This document shows positions 1-7,434 of a stretch of 64,000 nucleotides of DNA, piece after piece. The stretch covers positions 1 through 64,000 of the forward strand of contig NZ_AODD01000015.1 in NCBI RefSeq assembly GCF_000525835.1, read 5' to 3'. A model generated the notes under the pieces. It did no database searches, was not told the origin of the DNA, and saw only the letters and a list, made by a program, of their open reading frames with translations. The DNA is from Listeria grandensis FSL F6-0971 (GTDB lineage: Bacteria > Bacillota > Bacilli > Lactobacillales > Listeriaceae). The translations under genes were made by a program, and so were the position numbers. The stretch's first letter is position 1. Every line of letters starts with the position of its first letter.

Positions 1-59
1 TTTTCAGCGCCGATGGTAGTAGGGGGCTTCCCCCCTGTGAGAGTAGGTCGTCGCCGGGC
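1..59 (+). rRNA. rrf: 5S ribosomal RNA, 3' end (partial)
   Basis: The first bases match the conserved 3' part of Firmicute 5S rRNA: the GCGCCGATGGTAGT segment, a G-rich/C-rich hairpin, then GAGAGTAGG and a terminal GTCGCCGGGC. The rest of the rrn operon lies left of the window. The tRNA cluster follows within about 10 bases, as in rrn-linked tRNA arrays of Bacillus and Listeria. Confidence 0.9.
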
Positions 60-69
60 AATGTATTAT

Positions 70-145
70 TCCACAGTAGCTCAGTTGGTAGAGCAATCGG
101 CTGTTAACCGATCGGTCGCAAGTTCGAGTCTTGCCTGTGGAGCCA
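70..145 (+). tRNA. tRNA-Asn(GTT)
   Basis: Cloverleaf with acceptor TCCACAG/CTGTGGA, anticodon GTT in the loop CTGTTAA, T-arm GTTCGAGTC, and an encoded CCA. First member of the array. Confidence 0.95.
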
Positions 146-149
146 TTAT

Positions 150-238
150 GGAGAGCTGTCCGAGTGGCCGAAGGAGCACGATTGGAAATCGTGTAGGCGG
201 TGAAAGCTGTCTCAAGGGTTCAAATCCCTTGCTCTCCG
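150..238 (+). tRNA. tRNA-Ser(GGA)
   Basis: Class II tRNA with a long variable arm. The acceptor is GGAGAGC/GCTCTCC and the anticodon is GGA. No CCA is encoded. Confidence 0.95.
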
Positions 239-274
239 TTCTCTACTACAGATTTCTCATTATTATATTATCAT

Positions 275-346
275 GGCCCGTTGGTCAAGCGGTTAAGACA
301 CCGCCCTTTCACGGCGGTAACACGGGTTCGAATCCCGTACGGGTCA
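275..346 (+). tRNA. tRNA-Glu(TTC)
   Basis: Acceptor GGCCCGT/ACGGGTC, anticodon TTC between CCGCC and GGCGG, T-loop GTTCGAATC. No CCA is encoded. Confidence 0.95.
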
Positions 347-354
347 TTTTTAGA

Positions 355-430
355 GGGGGCTTAGCTCAGCTGGGAGAGCATCTGCCTTACAAGCAGAGGG
401 TCAGCGGTTCGATCCCGTTAGCCCCCACCA
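355..430 (+). tRNA. tRNA-Val(TAC)
   Basis: Acceptor GGGGGCT/AGCCCCC, anticodon TAC in CCTTACAAG, encoded CCA. Confidence 0.95.
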
Positions 431-451
431 TTTATTTATGAATTATATCGT

Positions 452-525
<74 letters not shown>

Positions 526-558
526 TTAAAATTTTATATTTTAAATTTTTCTAATAGT

Positions 559-634
559 GGTTCCGTGGTGTAGGGGTTAACATGCCTGCCTGTCACGCAG
601 GAGATCGCGGGTTCAAATCCCGTCGGGACCGCCA
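559..634 (+). tRNA. tRNA-Asp(GTC)
   Basis: Acceptor GGTTCCG/CGGGACC, anticodon GTC within CCTGTCACG, encoded CCA. Confidence 0.95.
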
Positions 635-638
635 TTAT

Positions 639-711
639 GGCTTGGTAGCTCAGTTGGTAGAGCACTTGATTGAAGCTCAAGGTGTCGGCAGTTCGATTCT
701 GTCCCAAGCCA
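639..711 (+). tRNA. tRNA-Phe(GAA)
   Basis: Acceptor GGCTTGG/CCAAGCC, anticodon GAA in ATTGAAGCT. The 3' end is ACCT, so CCA is not fully encoded. Confidence 0.95.
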
Positions 712-722
712 CCTTAATTTTT

Positions 723-806
723 GGAGGGGTAGCGAAGTGGCTAAACGCGGCGGACTGTAAATCCGCTCCTTTGGGTTCGGCAGTTCGAATCTGCCCCCCT
801 CCACCA
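723..806 (+). tRNA. tRNA-Tyr(GTA)
   Basis: Class II tRNA with a long variable arm. Acceptor GGAGGGG/CCCCTCC, anticodon GTA, encoded CCA. No tRNA-Thr lies between Phe and Tyr, where I recall one in the B. subtilis trnD array. Confidence 0.95.
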
Positions 807-815
807 TATTTTTAT

Positions 816-889
816 AGGGGCATAGTTTAAAGGTAGAACTAAGGTCTCCAAAACCTTCAGTGTGGGTTCGATTCCTACTGCCCCTGCCA
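816..889 (+). tRNA. tRNA-Trp(CCA)
   Basis: Acceptor AGGGGCA/TGCCCCT, anticodon CCA in TCTCCAAAA, encoded CCA. Confidence 0.95.
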
Positions 890-908
890 AAATAGTAAAT
901 TGAATAGT

Positions 909-985
909 GGCGGGTGTGGCGAAGTGGTTAACGCACCTGATTGTGGTTCAGGCATTCGTGGGTTCGATTCCCATCATCCGCCCCA
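909..985 (+). tRNA. tRNA-His(GTG)
   Basis: Anticodon GTG in ATTGTGGTT and an encoded CCA. Acceptor GCGGGTG/CATCCGC, with an extra 5' G (position 909) opposite C982, as expected for the G-1 of tRNA-His. Confidence 0.94.
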
Positions 986-1003
986 TTTTTAATACTTAAA
1001 CGA

Positions 1004-1075
1004 TGGGCTATAGCCAAGCGGTAAGGCAACGGATTTTGATTCCGTCATGCGCTGGTTCGAATCCAGCTAGCCCAG
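1004..1075 (+). tRNA. tRNA-Gln(TTG)
   Basis: Acceptor TGGGCTA/TAGCCCA, anticodon TTG between CGGAT and ATTCCG. No CCA is encoded. Confidence 0.95.
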
Positions 1076-1080
1076 TTATT

Positions 1081-1152
1081 GCGGAAGTAGTTCAGTGGTA
1101 GAACATCACCTTGCCAAGGTGGGGGTCGCGAGTTCGAACCTCGTCTTCCGCT
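1081..1152 (+). tRNA. tRNA-Gly(GCC)
   Basis: Acceptor GCGGAAG/CTTCCGC, anticodon GCC between CACCTT and AAGGTG. No CCA is encoded. Confidence 0.95.
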
Positions 1153-1168
1153 TATTTTTCTTATGAAT

Positions 1169-1242
<74 letters not shown>

Positions 1243-1282
1243 TTGAATTTTTCTTAAGAATACAGTATAATGATATTATTAT

Positions 1283-1366
1283 GCCGGCGTGGCGGAATTG
1301 GCAGACGCGCTGGACTCAAAATCCAGTGATCTCACGATCGTGCCGGTTCGACCCCGGCCGCCGGTA
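1283..1366 (+). tRNA. tRNA-Leu(CAA)
   Basis: Class II tRNA with a variable arm. Acceptor GCCGGCG/CGCCGGT, anticodon CAA between TGGACT and AATCCA. Last tRNA of the array. No CCA is encoded. Confidence 0.94.
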
Positions 1367-1375
1367 TCAAAGCAC

Positions 1376-1410
1376 CCCCAACACCTTCAAAAGTGTTGGG
1401 GTTTTTGTTT
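1376..1410 (+). terminator. Terminator of the rRNA/tRNA operon
   Basis: Nine-base-pair stem CCCCAACAC/GTGTTGGGG, an 8-base loop and a run of five T, directly after tRNA-Leu. Confidence 0.92.
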
Positions 1411-2048
1411 TGATTCTATAGTAATTGCGGGGCAAAAAAGGGTACGATATGCCTCGTTGTTAAAAAGATAATATGTTTCTTTAGCTGTTTGTGGAGGAAA
1501 TTGTTACATCTCAGAAAGACAGCAAATTAGTAGAACCAGTACCATTAACAGAAGATATTATTTAAAAATAATCTGTTAAAACAGAAATTATAGTTTATTT
1601 TTAATATGAGTGTAAAATGCTAAGAGAAATGGTTGATTATGTCTAATTAATAGACACAAATTAGACATAAATTTGTAAAAGAACAATAAAAATAAGGAAA
1701 TTTTGATGTAAAATTTTGGATATATCGCACAAGATGACGTCAATTAAGTTCATGAGTGGCGTTAAGAATGCATAAATTAGGAGAAAAGAACTCTTTCAAA
1801 ATCGTTCAATGACAAATAATAGTATAAAAAATTAATATATAGATAATTGTTTTGGAGATTAATGTATATTTTTAAAGACTACGGAAAAGATTGATTAAAT
1901 AGTTCCGTGAAAAAATACCCTTAAAAAAATACCAATATCGGAATAATTGCCCGAAAGACATAGATATGAAAAAAATATATATATTTGAAAGAATTTGATT
2001 GACTGTGAATGTTTTTGGTGTTATTCTTATGGTGAATGGAGGGGTTAT
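1411..2048. other. AT-rich intergenic region before fruR
   Basis: No convincing gene. A 24-codon open stretch beginning GTG at 1491 follows a purine-rich sequence but matches no family I know and may be a gene remnant. A cluster of inverted repeats lies at 1639-1668 (separate entry). Confidence 0.5.
1639..1668. promoter_or_regulatory. Inverted-repeat cluster, possible operator upstream of fruR
   Basis: ATGTCTAATT (1639-1648) and AATTAGACAT (1659-1668) form a perfect 10-bp inverted repeat. Its left part overlaps a second palindrome, TGTCT/AGACA, at 1640-1656. The arrangement resembles adjacent repressor sites. It is about 380 bp upstream of fruR, so the controlled promoter is uncertain. Confidence 0.4.
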
Positions 2049-2801
2049 ATGCTTAATGCGGAAAGGCATAACCTTATAATAGAACGACTAAAGCGCAATG
2101 GTAGCGTAAAACTAATGGATTTGGTTGAAGTTTCTGGATCTTCGGAATCAACAATTCGTCGTGATTTAGCGGAATTAGAAGAGATGGGAGTATTAAAAAG
2201 AGTGCATGGAGGAGCAATACTCGGTCAGGACCGAACTATCGAAATGAGCATGGTTGAAAAATCAGTCACAAACGTTCAAGCGAAAAAAGGAATTGCTGAA
2301 TTAGCTGCTTCAACGGTTGTGGAGGGAGATTGCATTTATTTAGATGCTGGGTCTACAACCTTTGAAATGATTGATTTTTTGAGAGGGCGCAATATTACGG
2401 TTGTTACTAATGGCTTGATGCATGTAGAGGAGTTAGTTAGTTTAGATTTAGATGCGTATATTCTCGGTGGGAAAATGAAAGCGAGAACAAAGGCCATTAT
2501 TGGGGCGATTGCTTTAGATAATATCGCAAATTACAGATTTGATAAGGCTTTTATAGGTGCAAATGGTGTCCATTTGATAGATGGTTATACAACGCCTGAT
2601 ATGGAGGAAGCCTTGCTGAAGCGCCGAGCGATGTCACTTGCTGATGAGACTTTTATTTTGGCGGATGCCTCTAAATTGCATCATAGCCACTTTGCCAAAA
2701 TATTTGATTTAGCGGACGGAGTGCTTATTATGAATCAAGTAAAACCAGAAGAAAAATCAATACTCATGAAAAAGACAAATGTTTTGGAGGTACAAGAATG
2801 A
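2049..2801 (+). CDS. fruR: DeoR-family repressor of the fructose operon
   Basis: A 250-residue DeoR-family regulator. The N-terminal winged helix-turn-helix has the family signature around STIRRDLAELEEMG (residues 34-47). The C-terminal sugar-phosphate-sensing domain, related to ribose-5-phosphate isomerase, carries DAGSTT (99-104). The ATG at 2049 is chosen because GGAGG stands 7 bases upstream; an in-frame ATG at 1995 would add an unlikely Cys/Trp-rich leader. The stop overlaps the fruK start (ATGA), so the two are co-transcribed. Position ahead of fruK and fruA points to a fructose-1-phosphate-responsive repressor, by analogy with FruR in other Firmicutes. Confidence 0.9.
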   Translation: MLNAERHNLIIERLKRNGSVKLMDLVEVSGSSESTIRRDLAELEEMGVLKRVHGGAILGQDRTIEMSMVEKSVTNVQAKKGIAELAASTVVEGDCIYLDAGSTTFEMIDFLRGRNITVVTNGLMHVEELVSLDLDAYILGGKMKARTKAIIGAIALDNIANYRFDKAFIGANGVHLIDGYTTPDMEEALLKRRAMSLADETFILADASKLHHSHFAKIFDLADGVLIMNQVKPEEKSILMKKTNVLEVQE

Positions 2802-3710
2802 TTTATACAGTGACACTGAATCCGTCAATTGATTATATTGTAAGGGTAGAGGGGTTAAGGTTAGGTAGTTTAAATAGAATGGATAGTAATTTGAAGCTTC
2901 CTGGTGGTAAAGGCGTGAATGTTTCTCGTATTTTGAATCAATTAAGAATAGATAATTGCGCGTTTAGGCTTTTTAGGCGGCTTCACTGGTGATTTTATTC
3001 AAAAATGGTTAGAAGCGGAGGGAAGTAAGAGTAATTTTACAAACATAGCTGATGATACGAGAATCAATATCAAGCTTAAGCATGGTGAGGAAACGGAAAT
3101 AAATGGTATTGGCCCTATTATTAATATGGCTGAGATAGCTTCATTTTTTGAAAAATTTGATGTAATGAAGCAAGGGGATATCGTTGTCCTATCAGGTAGT
3201 ATACCACCTTCTATTGGAAGCGATTTTTATGATCAAATAATTGCAAAATGTGAGGCGATGGATGTAGCCTTTGCGATTGATACAACGGGTGATAGCTTAC
3301 TGAATACCTTACGTAGAGGTCCTTTTCTCATAAAACCGAATCATCATGAACTAGCTGAACTTTTTGGTGTTACTTTTAGTGGGATAGAAGATATTATTTT
3401 TTATGGTAAAAAGTGTTTAGAGCTTGGTGCTAAGCATGTGATAGTATCGATGGCAGGTGATGGAGCACTGTTGTTTGTAGAAGATAAAGTCTATAGATCT
3501 AATACCCCAATTGGAGCGGTAAACAATTCTGTAGGTGCTGGGGATTCAATGATTGGTGGATTTATTGGCACTTATACAAAGAATCAAGATGTTTTAGAGG
3601 CGTTTAAGGTTGCTGTGGCTACAGGAAGTGCAACTGCTTTTTCTACGGATTTAGCAACATGTGAGGCGATACAAAAATTAATTCCAGAGGTTGAAATTAC
3701 AGAAATTTAA
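2798..3710 (+). pseudogene. fruK: 1-phosphofructokinase, frameshifted
   Basis: A PfkB-family kinase that would phosphorylate fructose 1-phosphate to the 1,6-bisphosphate. The N-terminal part has TLNPSIDYIV and the GGKGVNVSRIL sugar-binding motif. The C-terminal part has the catalytic NSVGAGDSM motif. The frame breaks at a TTT at 2963-2965, where two T would continue as LGFLGGFTGDF. With that base removed, one frame of 303 residues runs to 3710, normal for FruK. A sequencing error or a recent mutation are both possible. It sits between fruR and fruA in one operon. Confidence 0.88.
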
Positions 3711-3721
3711 TTAGGGGGAAC

Positions 3722-5599
3722 ATGATGAAAATAACAGATATTTTGAGTCAGGATACAATGATACTTTCTTTAAAGGCGACAACAAAAGAAGGTGCTATTG
3801 ATGAAATGGTTGCTAAGCTTGTTGAAACGGGGAAAGTGAATGATTCTACTCTTTTTAAAGCTGAAATAATGAAACGAGAGCAGGAGAGCTCTACAGGCAT
3901 TGGTGATGGTATTGCCATGCCTCATGCAAAAACAAAGGCTGTTAGCAAGCCTGCTGTCGTTTTTGCAAAGAGTGAGAATGGGCTTGATTATGATTCTTTA
4001 GATGGTCAGCCGGCTTCTCTCTTCTTTATGATTGCAGCGACAGATGGAGCAAACCAAACGCATTTGGAAACACTTGCAGCTTTATCTAGATTGCTTATTC
4101 ACCCTGATTTTGTTGAGAAATTGAGAGGGTCTACAAGTACCGATGAAGTTGTAGCTCTATTTGACGAAGCACAAGCAGAGGCTGAGGAACCAGAACTAAA
4201 GGAAGATAGCAGCTTATCGGACATACCGTTTGTTGTCGCAGTTACAGCTTGTCCTACAGGTATCGCGCATACATACATGGCTGAGGATGCTTTGAAAAAC
4301 AAAGCTAAAGAAATGGGCGTGGATATCCGAGTAGAAACAAACGGCTCAGATGGTGCTAAAAATAAGCTGACGGCAGAAGAAATTGAAAGAGCGAGTGGTG
4401 TCATCGTTGCGGCTGACAAAAAAGTAGAGATGGCTCGCTTTGATGGGAAGCCGGTTTTAGAAACACCAGTGAGTGATGGAATTAGAAAACCAGAAGAACT
4501 GATCAATAAAGCCATTGCTAAAGATGCTCCAGTGTACCATCATAGTGGAGAAAAAGATAGTTCTTCACCTAATGGGCAACGCGTTTCTATCGGGAGTCGA
4601 ATATATAAAGATTTAATGAACGGTATTTCTCACATGCTACCATTTGTTGTCGGTGGCGGTATATTATTAGCTTTTTCGTTCTTGTTAGAGCAATACTTCC
4701 CAAGTGCTAAGACATTTACCGATATGCTTGGGGCAATTAGTGGCGGCAAAACAGGCGCGTTTATGTTCTTAATTCCAATTTTGTCTGGTTTTATTGCAAT
4801 GAGCATCGCAGATCGTCCCGGCTTAATGCCCGGTATGGTAGGTGGACTACTTGCGGCTACATCTGATGCTGGCTTTTTAGGAGGACTACTTGCAGGTTTC
4901 TTAGCAGGTTACGTCGTACTTGGATTAAAAGTACTTTGTTCTAAAATGCCTAAGACACTTGAGGGTTTGAAACCCATTCTTATATATCCTGTTTTAGGAT
5001 TGCTTATTACGGGGGGATTAATGTATTTCATTTTTGATCCTGTTTTCTCAACGATTAATAAGTTTTTAGTAGATCAATTACAGTCATTAGGAACGGCTAA
5101 TGCAGTTATCTTAGGAACTGTTTTAGGTGGCATGATGGCGATAGACATGGGTGGCCCATTTAATAAAGCTGCTTACACATTTGCGATTGGAGTTTTTACA
5201 AGTACAGGAAATACAGATGGTGCATTCATGGCAGCTGTTATGGCTGGAGGAATGGTTCCACCACTGGCGATTGCAATGGCAACAACTATATTTAAAAATA
5301 AATTTACATCAGATGAACGTCAAGCTGGTCTCACAAACTATGTTTTAGGACTATCTTTCATAACGGAAGGTGCTATTCCTTTTGCAGCAGCCGATCCATT
5401 AAGGGTTATTACTTCATGTGTAGTAGGGTCTGCAGTGGCTGGTGGGCTGACTCAATTCTGGGATATCAATGTTCCAGCGCCGCACGGTGGTATTTTTGTT
5501 GCAGGATTGGCTAATCATGCAGGGTTGTTCCTGTTATCAATCTTGATTGGGACAGTAATATCCGGACTTCTATACGGGTTTTGGAAAAAAGCGAAATAG
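3722..5599 (+). CDS. fruA: Fructose-specific PTS enzyme IIABC
   Basis: A 625-residue fused fructose permease. The IIA domain (about 1-150) has its phospho-histidine in GDGIAMPHAK (His68). The IIB domain (about 168-270) has its phospho-cysteine in TACPTGIAHTYMAE (Cys177). The membrane IIC domain (about 295-625) has repeated Gly-rich hydrophobic segments. It imports fructose and releases fructose 1-phosphate, the substrate of the preceding fruK. It starts 11 bases after fruK behind a GGGGG ribosome site. A second ATG one codon on is equally usable. A terminator follows. Confidence 0.95.
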   Translation: MMKITDILSQDTMILSLKATTKEGAIDEMVAKLVETGKVNDSTLFKAEIMKREQESSTGIGDGIAMPHAKTKAVSKPAVVFAKSENGLDYDSLDGQPASLFFMIAATDGANQTHLETLAALSRLLIHPDFVEKLRGSTSTDEVVALFDEAQAEAEEPELKEDSSLSDIPFVVAVTACPTGIAHTYMAEDALKNKAKEMGVDIRVETNGSDGAKNKLTAEEIERASGVIVAADKKVEMARFDGKPVLETPVSDGIRKPEELINKAIAKDAPVYHHSGEKDSSSPNGQRVSIGSRIYKDLMNGISHMLPFVVGGGILLAFSFLLEQYFPSAKTFTDMLGAISGGKTGAFMFLIPILSGFIAMSIADRPGLMPGMVGGLLAATSDAGFLGGLLAGFLAGYVVLGLKVLCSKMPKTLEGLKPILIYPVLGLLITGGLMYFIFDPVFSTINKFLVDQLQSLGTANAVILGTVLGGMMAIDMGGPFNKAAYTFAIGVFTSTGNTDGAFMAAVMAGGMVPPLAIAMATTIFKNKFTSDERQAGLTNYVLGLSFITEGAIPFAAADPLRVITSCVVGSAVAGGLTQFWDINVPAPHGGIFVAGLANHAGLFLLSILIGTVISGLLYGFWKKAK

Positions 5600-5606
5600 G
5601 AGGAAA

Positions 5607-5635
5607 AGCTGCTCTAGAAATGGAGCAGTTTTTTT
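5607..5635 (+). terminator. Terminator of the fruR-fruK-fruA operon
   Basis: Stem CTGCTC/GAGCAG with an 8-base loop followed by seven T, starting within 10 bases of the fruA stop. Confidence 0.88.
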
Positions 5636-5717
5636 GTACGTTAAAGAAGTTTACACAATAATAGTCGAAATATCTGTAGTTCATTGCTATAATGAATGTA
5701 TAGGAAGGGGTGAGGGT

Positions 5718-6063
5718 ATGGATTTTGGAGAAAAATTAATAGCACTTAGAAAAAAAACATCGATTAACTCAAAAGCAGTTAGCAGTAAAGGTTGGTGTCA
5801 CATCTTCTACAATTAGTAAATATGAGAATGATAATCATAGGCCACCTATATTTATTCTTGCTAAATTGGCGGAGGAGTTAGGGACAACAACGGATTTTTT
5901 ATTGGATGATGTAGCAGGTCTTAGGGAAAAAAATTCAGTGAATGCTTTTCCTCTTATTGGGAATCCAGAGCTAGAAAAATGGTACTTAGAGTTGCCCTAC
6001 TCCTATTCAGAAGAAGAACTATTACTTTTGAAAAGAATTTCGGAAGCGTTAGGAAATAATTAA
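5718..6063 (+). pseudogene. Small XRE-type HTH regulator, frameshifted
   Basis: With one A removed from the A8 run at 5750-5757, a single 114-residue frame appears. It reads MDFGEKLIALRKK, then a Cro/CI-type helix-turn-helix (HRLTQKQLAVKVGVTSSTIS) and KYENDNHRPP. A C-terminal part, ELGTTTDFLLDD, is usual in SinR/XRE-like proteins. In the sequence as given the frame stops early. GAAGGGGTGAGGGT supplies the ribosome site. It lies just upstream of comK on the opposite strand, but no functional link is shown. Read error in the A run is a real alternative to gene loss. Confidence 0.8.
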
Positions 6064-6071
6064 TTTTAGAA

Positions 6072-6112
6072 GAGGCAGCCACAAACCGGAAAAAGGTGAC
6101 TGCCTCATTTTT
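6072..6112. terminator. Bidirectional terminator between the XRE gene and comK
   Basis: GAGGCAG/CTGCCTC stem with AT-rich flanks on both sides, placed between two convergent genes. Confidence 0.8.
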
Positions 6113-6761
6113 ATTTCTCTTCTTCGTCTTTTGTCTTCTTTTTTTGGTTCTCATCGCTAGAGAGGCTAAAATCAAGAAAATGATCATTGGCTTCTCGAAC
6201 TTCGCTAATAGTATAAGGTTCTCGACTTTCTGCTGTAAGAGAGATAGGTGGGAACAATAGATTTGAGTACGGATACTCACTTTCCACGCTACGCATTTTT
6301 TGAGAGAATTTCATATGTAGCATGGAAACTCTGGCCATTTGATTGTTGAATGTAGCGAAAGAAACAGATAATTTTATTTTTTGTTTATTATTAAATAGGA
6401 TAGTCGTACAGTTATAGTTGGAATCATAGTACTCTGAGATATGCTGTGGGAAGATCCAAATACAATCATCTCTTCCAGCTGAAGTTGTTGGGAAAGCATA
6501 GGTGAAGCTGGATGGATCAATCATGATTGGAGGCTTGTGAGTAACGCCTGTTAAGAAGCGTGTTCCTTCTTTTCGACCTTCATAGCTAGATCCAAAATAT
6601 TGACAGCTTGTTTTAATTAGAAATAATGGGGTAAAACTAGATATACGATGATCGTTTAATTCAAAGATTTCTGATTGCACCCCTGATTTTGTTTTTAGAG
6701 GTAGGATTATCATGGTATGGGGATTGACCTCATACACTGGCATTTTCATTTTCTTGGACAT
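6111..6761 (-). CDS. comK: Competence transcription factor ComK
   Basis: A 216-residue ComK. The family blocks are plain: FGSSYEGRKEGT (56-67), HKPPIMIDP (75-83), a Trp-Ile-Phe-Pro segment near 102-105 and an FNNQ block near 138-141. ComK activates DNA-uptake and recombination genes in B. subtilis and the late com genes in Listeria. The ATG at 6761 is preceded by AAAGGAG. The charged Lys/Glu tail is longer than in B. subtilis (192 residues). The reading frame is whole: no prophage splits it, unlike many L. monocytogenes strains in which an A118-type phage occupies comK. A candidate ComK box lies upstream. Confidence 0.92.
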   Translation of the reverse strand: MSKKMKMPVYEVNPHTMIILPLKTKSGVQSEIFELNDHRISSFTPLFLIKTSCQYFGSSYEGRKEGTRFLTGVTHKPPIMIDPSSFTYAFPTTSAGRDDCIWIFPQHISEYYDSNYNCTTILFNNKQKIKLSVSFATFNNQMARVSMLHMKFSQKMRSVESEYPYSNLLFPPISLTAESREPYTISEVREANDHFLDFSLSSDENQKKKTKDEEEK

Positions 6762-6942
6762 AATGTCACTCCTTTGGATGTATAGTAAGTAGTGTAAATG
6801 CACCGAGTTAAGGTTGTGGAATATCCGGTTTGTTTTTGAAAAAAAACCTAGGTACACCTACTTTGAAGCTATCTGTCAGTGGTTCATCTCATTTGCTAGC
6901 TTGAGTATAGCACAGCTAATTCTCGAAGTCACTATTTTTTCT

Positions 6943-6976
6943 AAAAATTCTATTTTTATAAAGAATATGACTTTTT
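6943..6976. promoter_or_regulatory. Candidate ComK-binding box between comK and the IDEAL gene
   Basis: AAAATTCTATTTT (6944-6956) fits the AT-box rule AAAA-N5-TTTT exactly. A second site at 6964-6976 fits 7 of 8 positions. Taking the first box one base earlier (7 of 8) gives the 8-bp gap known for ComK K-boxes. It would suit auto-activation of comK. AT-rich intergenic DNA gives such matches by chance, so this is moderate evidence. Confidence 0.45.
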
Positions 6977-7035
6977 AACCCCTTATTCATACTTTTTCAT
7001 CGTAGTAATAAAAAATTAAGAAGGAGTGATCAGTC

Positions 7036-7269
7036 ATGGAAATGCGAGATTTTTCAAGTTCATTAGTTAATCAAGTTGGAGTTCTAAAAGGAGAAAAAGA
7101 GTTAGTGAATACATTTATTGAGTGCTACATGACAATGCTCCTTGATGAACATCGGATGCAACAAGTAAAGGATGAGATTGATGCAGCTCTAGATAATAAG
7201 GATAAAGAGAGATTTTATCTTTTAACAGAGAAATTAAACAAAATGCAGCAGGAAATGCTGGTTTTTTAA
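7036..7269 (+). CDS. IDEAL-domain protein
   Basis: A 77-residue protein. The C-terminal half carries the IDEAL motif region (DEIDAALDNKDKERFYLLTE, about residues 44-63), a short domain of unknown function common in Bacillales and often next to competence genes. An AAGGAG site precedes the ATG. It is divergent from comK and shares its upstream region, and a terminator follows. Listeria monocytogenes has, as I recall, the same neighbour pair. No biochemical role can be assigned. Confidence 0.85.
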   Translation: MEMRDFSSSLVNQVGVLKGEKELVNTFIECYMTMLLDEHRMQQVKDEIDAALDNKDKERFYLLTEKLNKMQQEMLVF

Positions 7270-7282
7270 ATAAACAAATCGG

Positions 7283-7313
7283 AAACTAGGGTCTTTTGGG
7301 CTCTAGTTTTTTT
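7283..7313 (+). terminator. Terminator after the IDEAL-domain gene
   Basis: Imperfect stem AACTAGGGTC/GGCTCTAGTT followed by a run of seven T. Confidence 0.82.
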
Positions 7314-7434
7314 GTCATTTGTTGAAATTGAATTATAGTGATAGACTGAAACTAGGAATTTAAAATAAGTATGGTCGAGTTGGGTAATATGTGTTATGAT
7401 ATAAAAAACAAACATATGTTCGGTGGTGAGTGGA

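Noticed and set aside
13-441. Open frames across the tRNA cluster, on both strands
   Set aside because: They lie over well-folded tRNA genes and have no conserved protein content.
4099-4515. Minus-strand frame inside fruA
   Set aside because: It is an antisense shadow of fruA with no ribosome site or recognisable domain.
5750-5757. Programmed frameshifting in the XRE gene
   Set aside because: No stimulatory structure or upstream Shine-Dalgarno-like element is evident. The A8 run is one of many homopolymer breaks here, so error or mutation is simpler.
6111-6761. Prophage or att site within comK
   Set aside because: ComK is continuous with no phage genes on either side.
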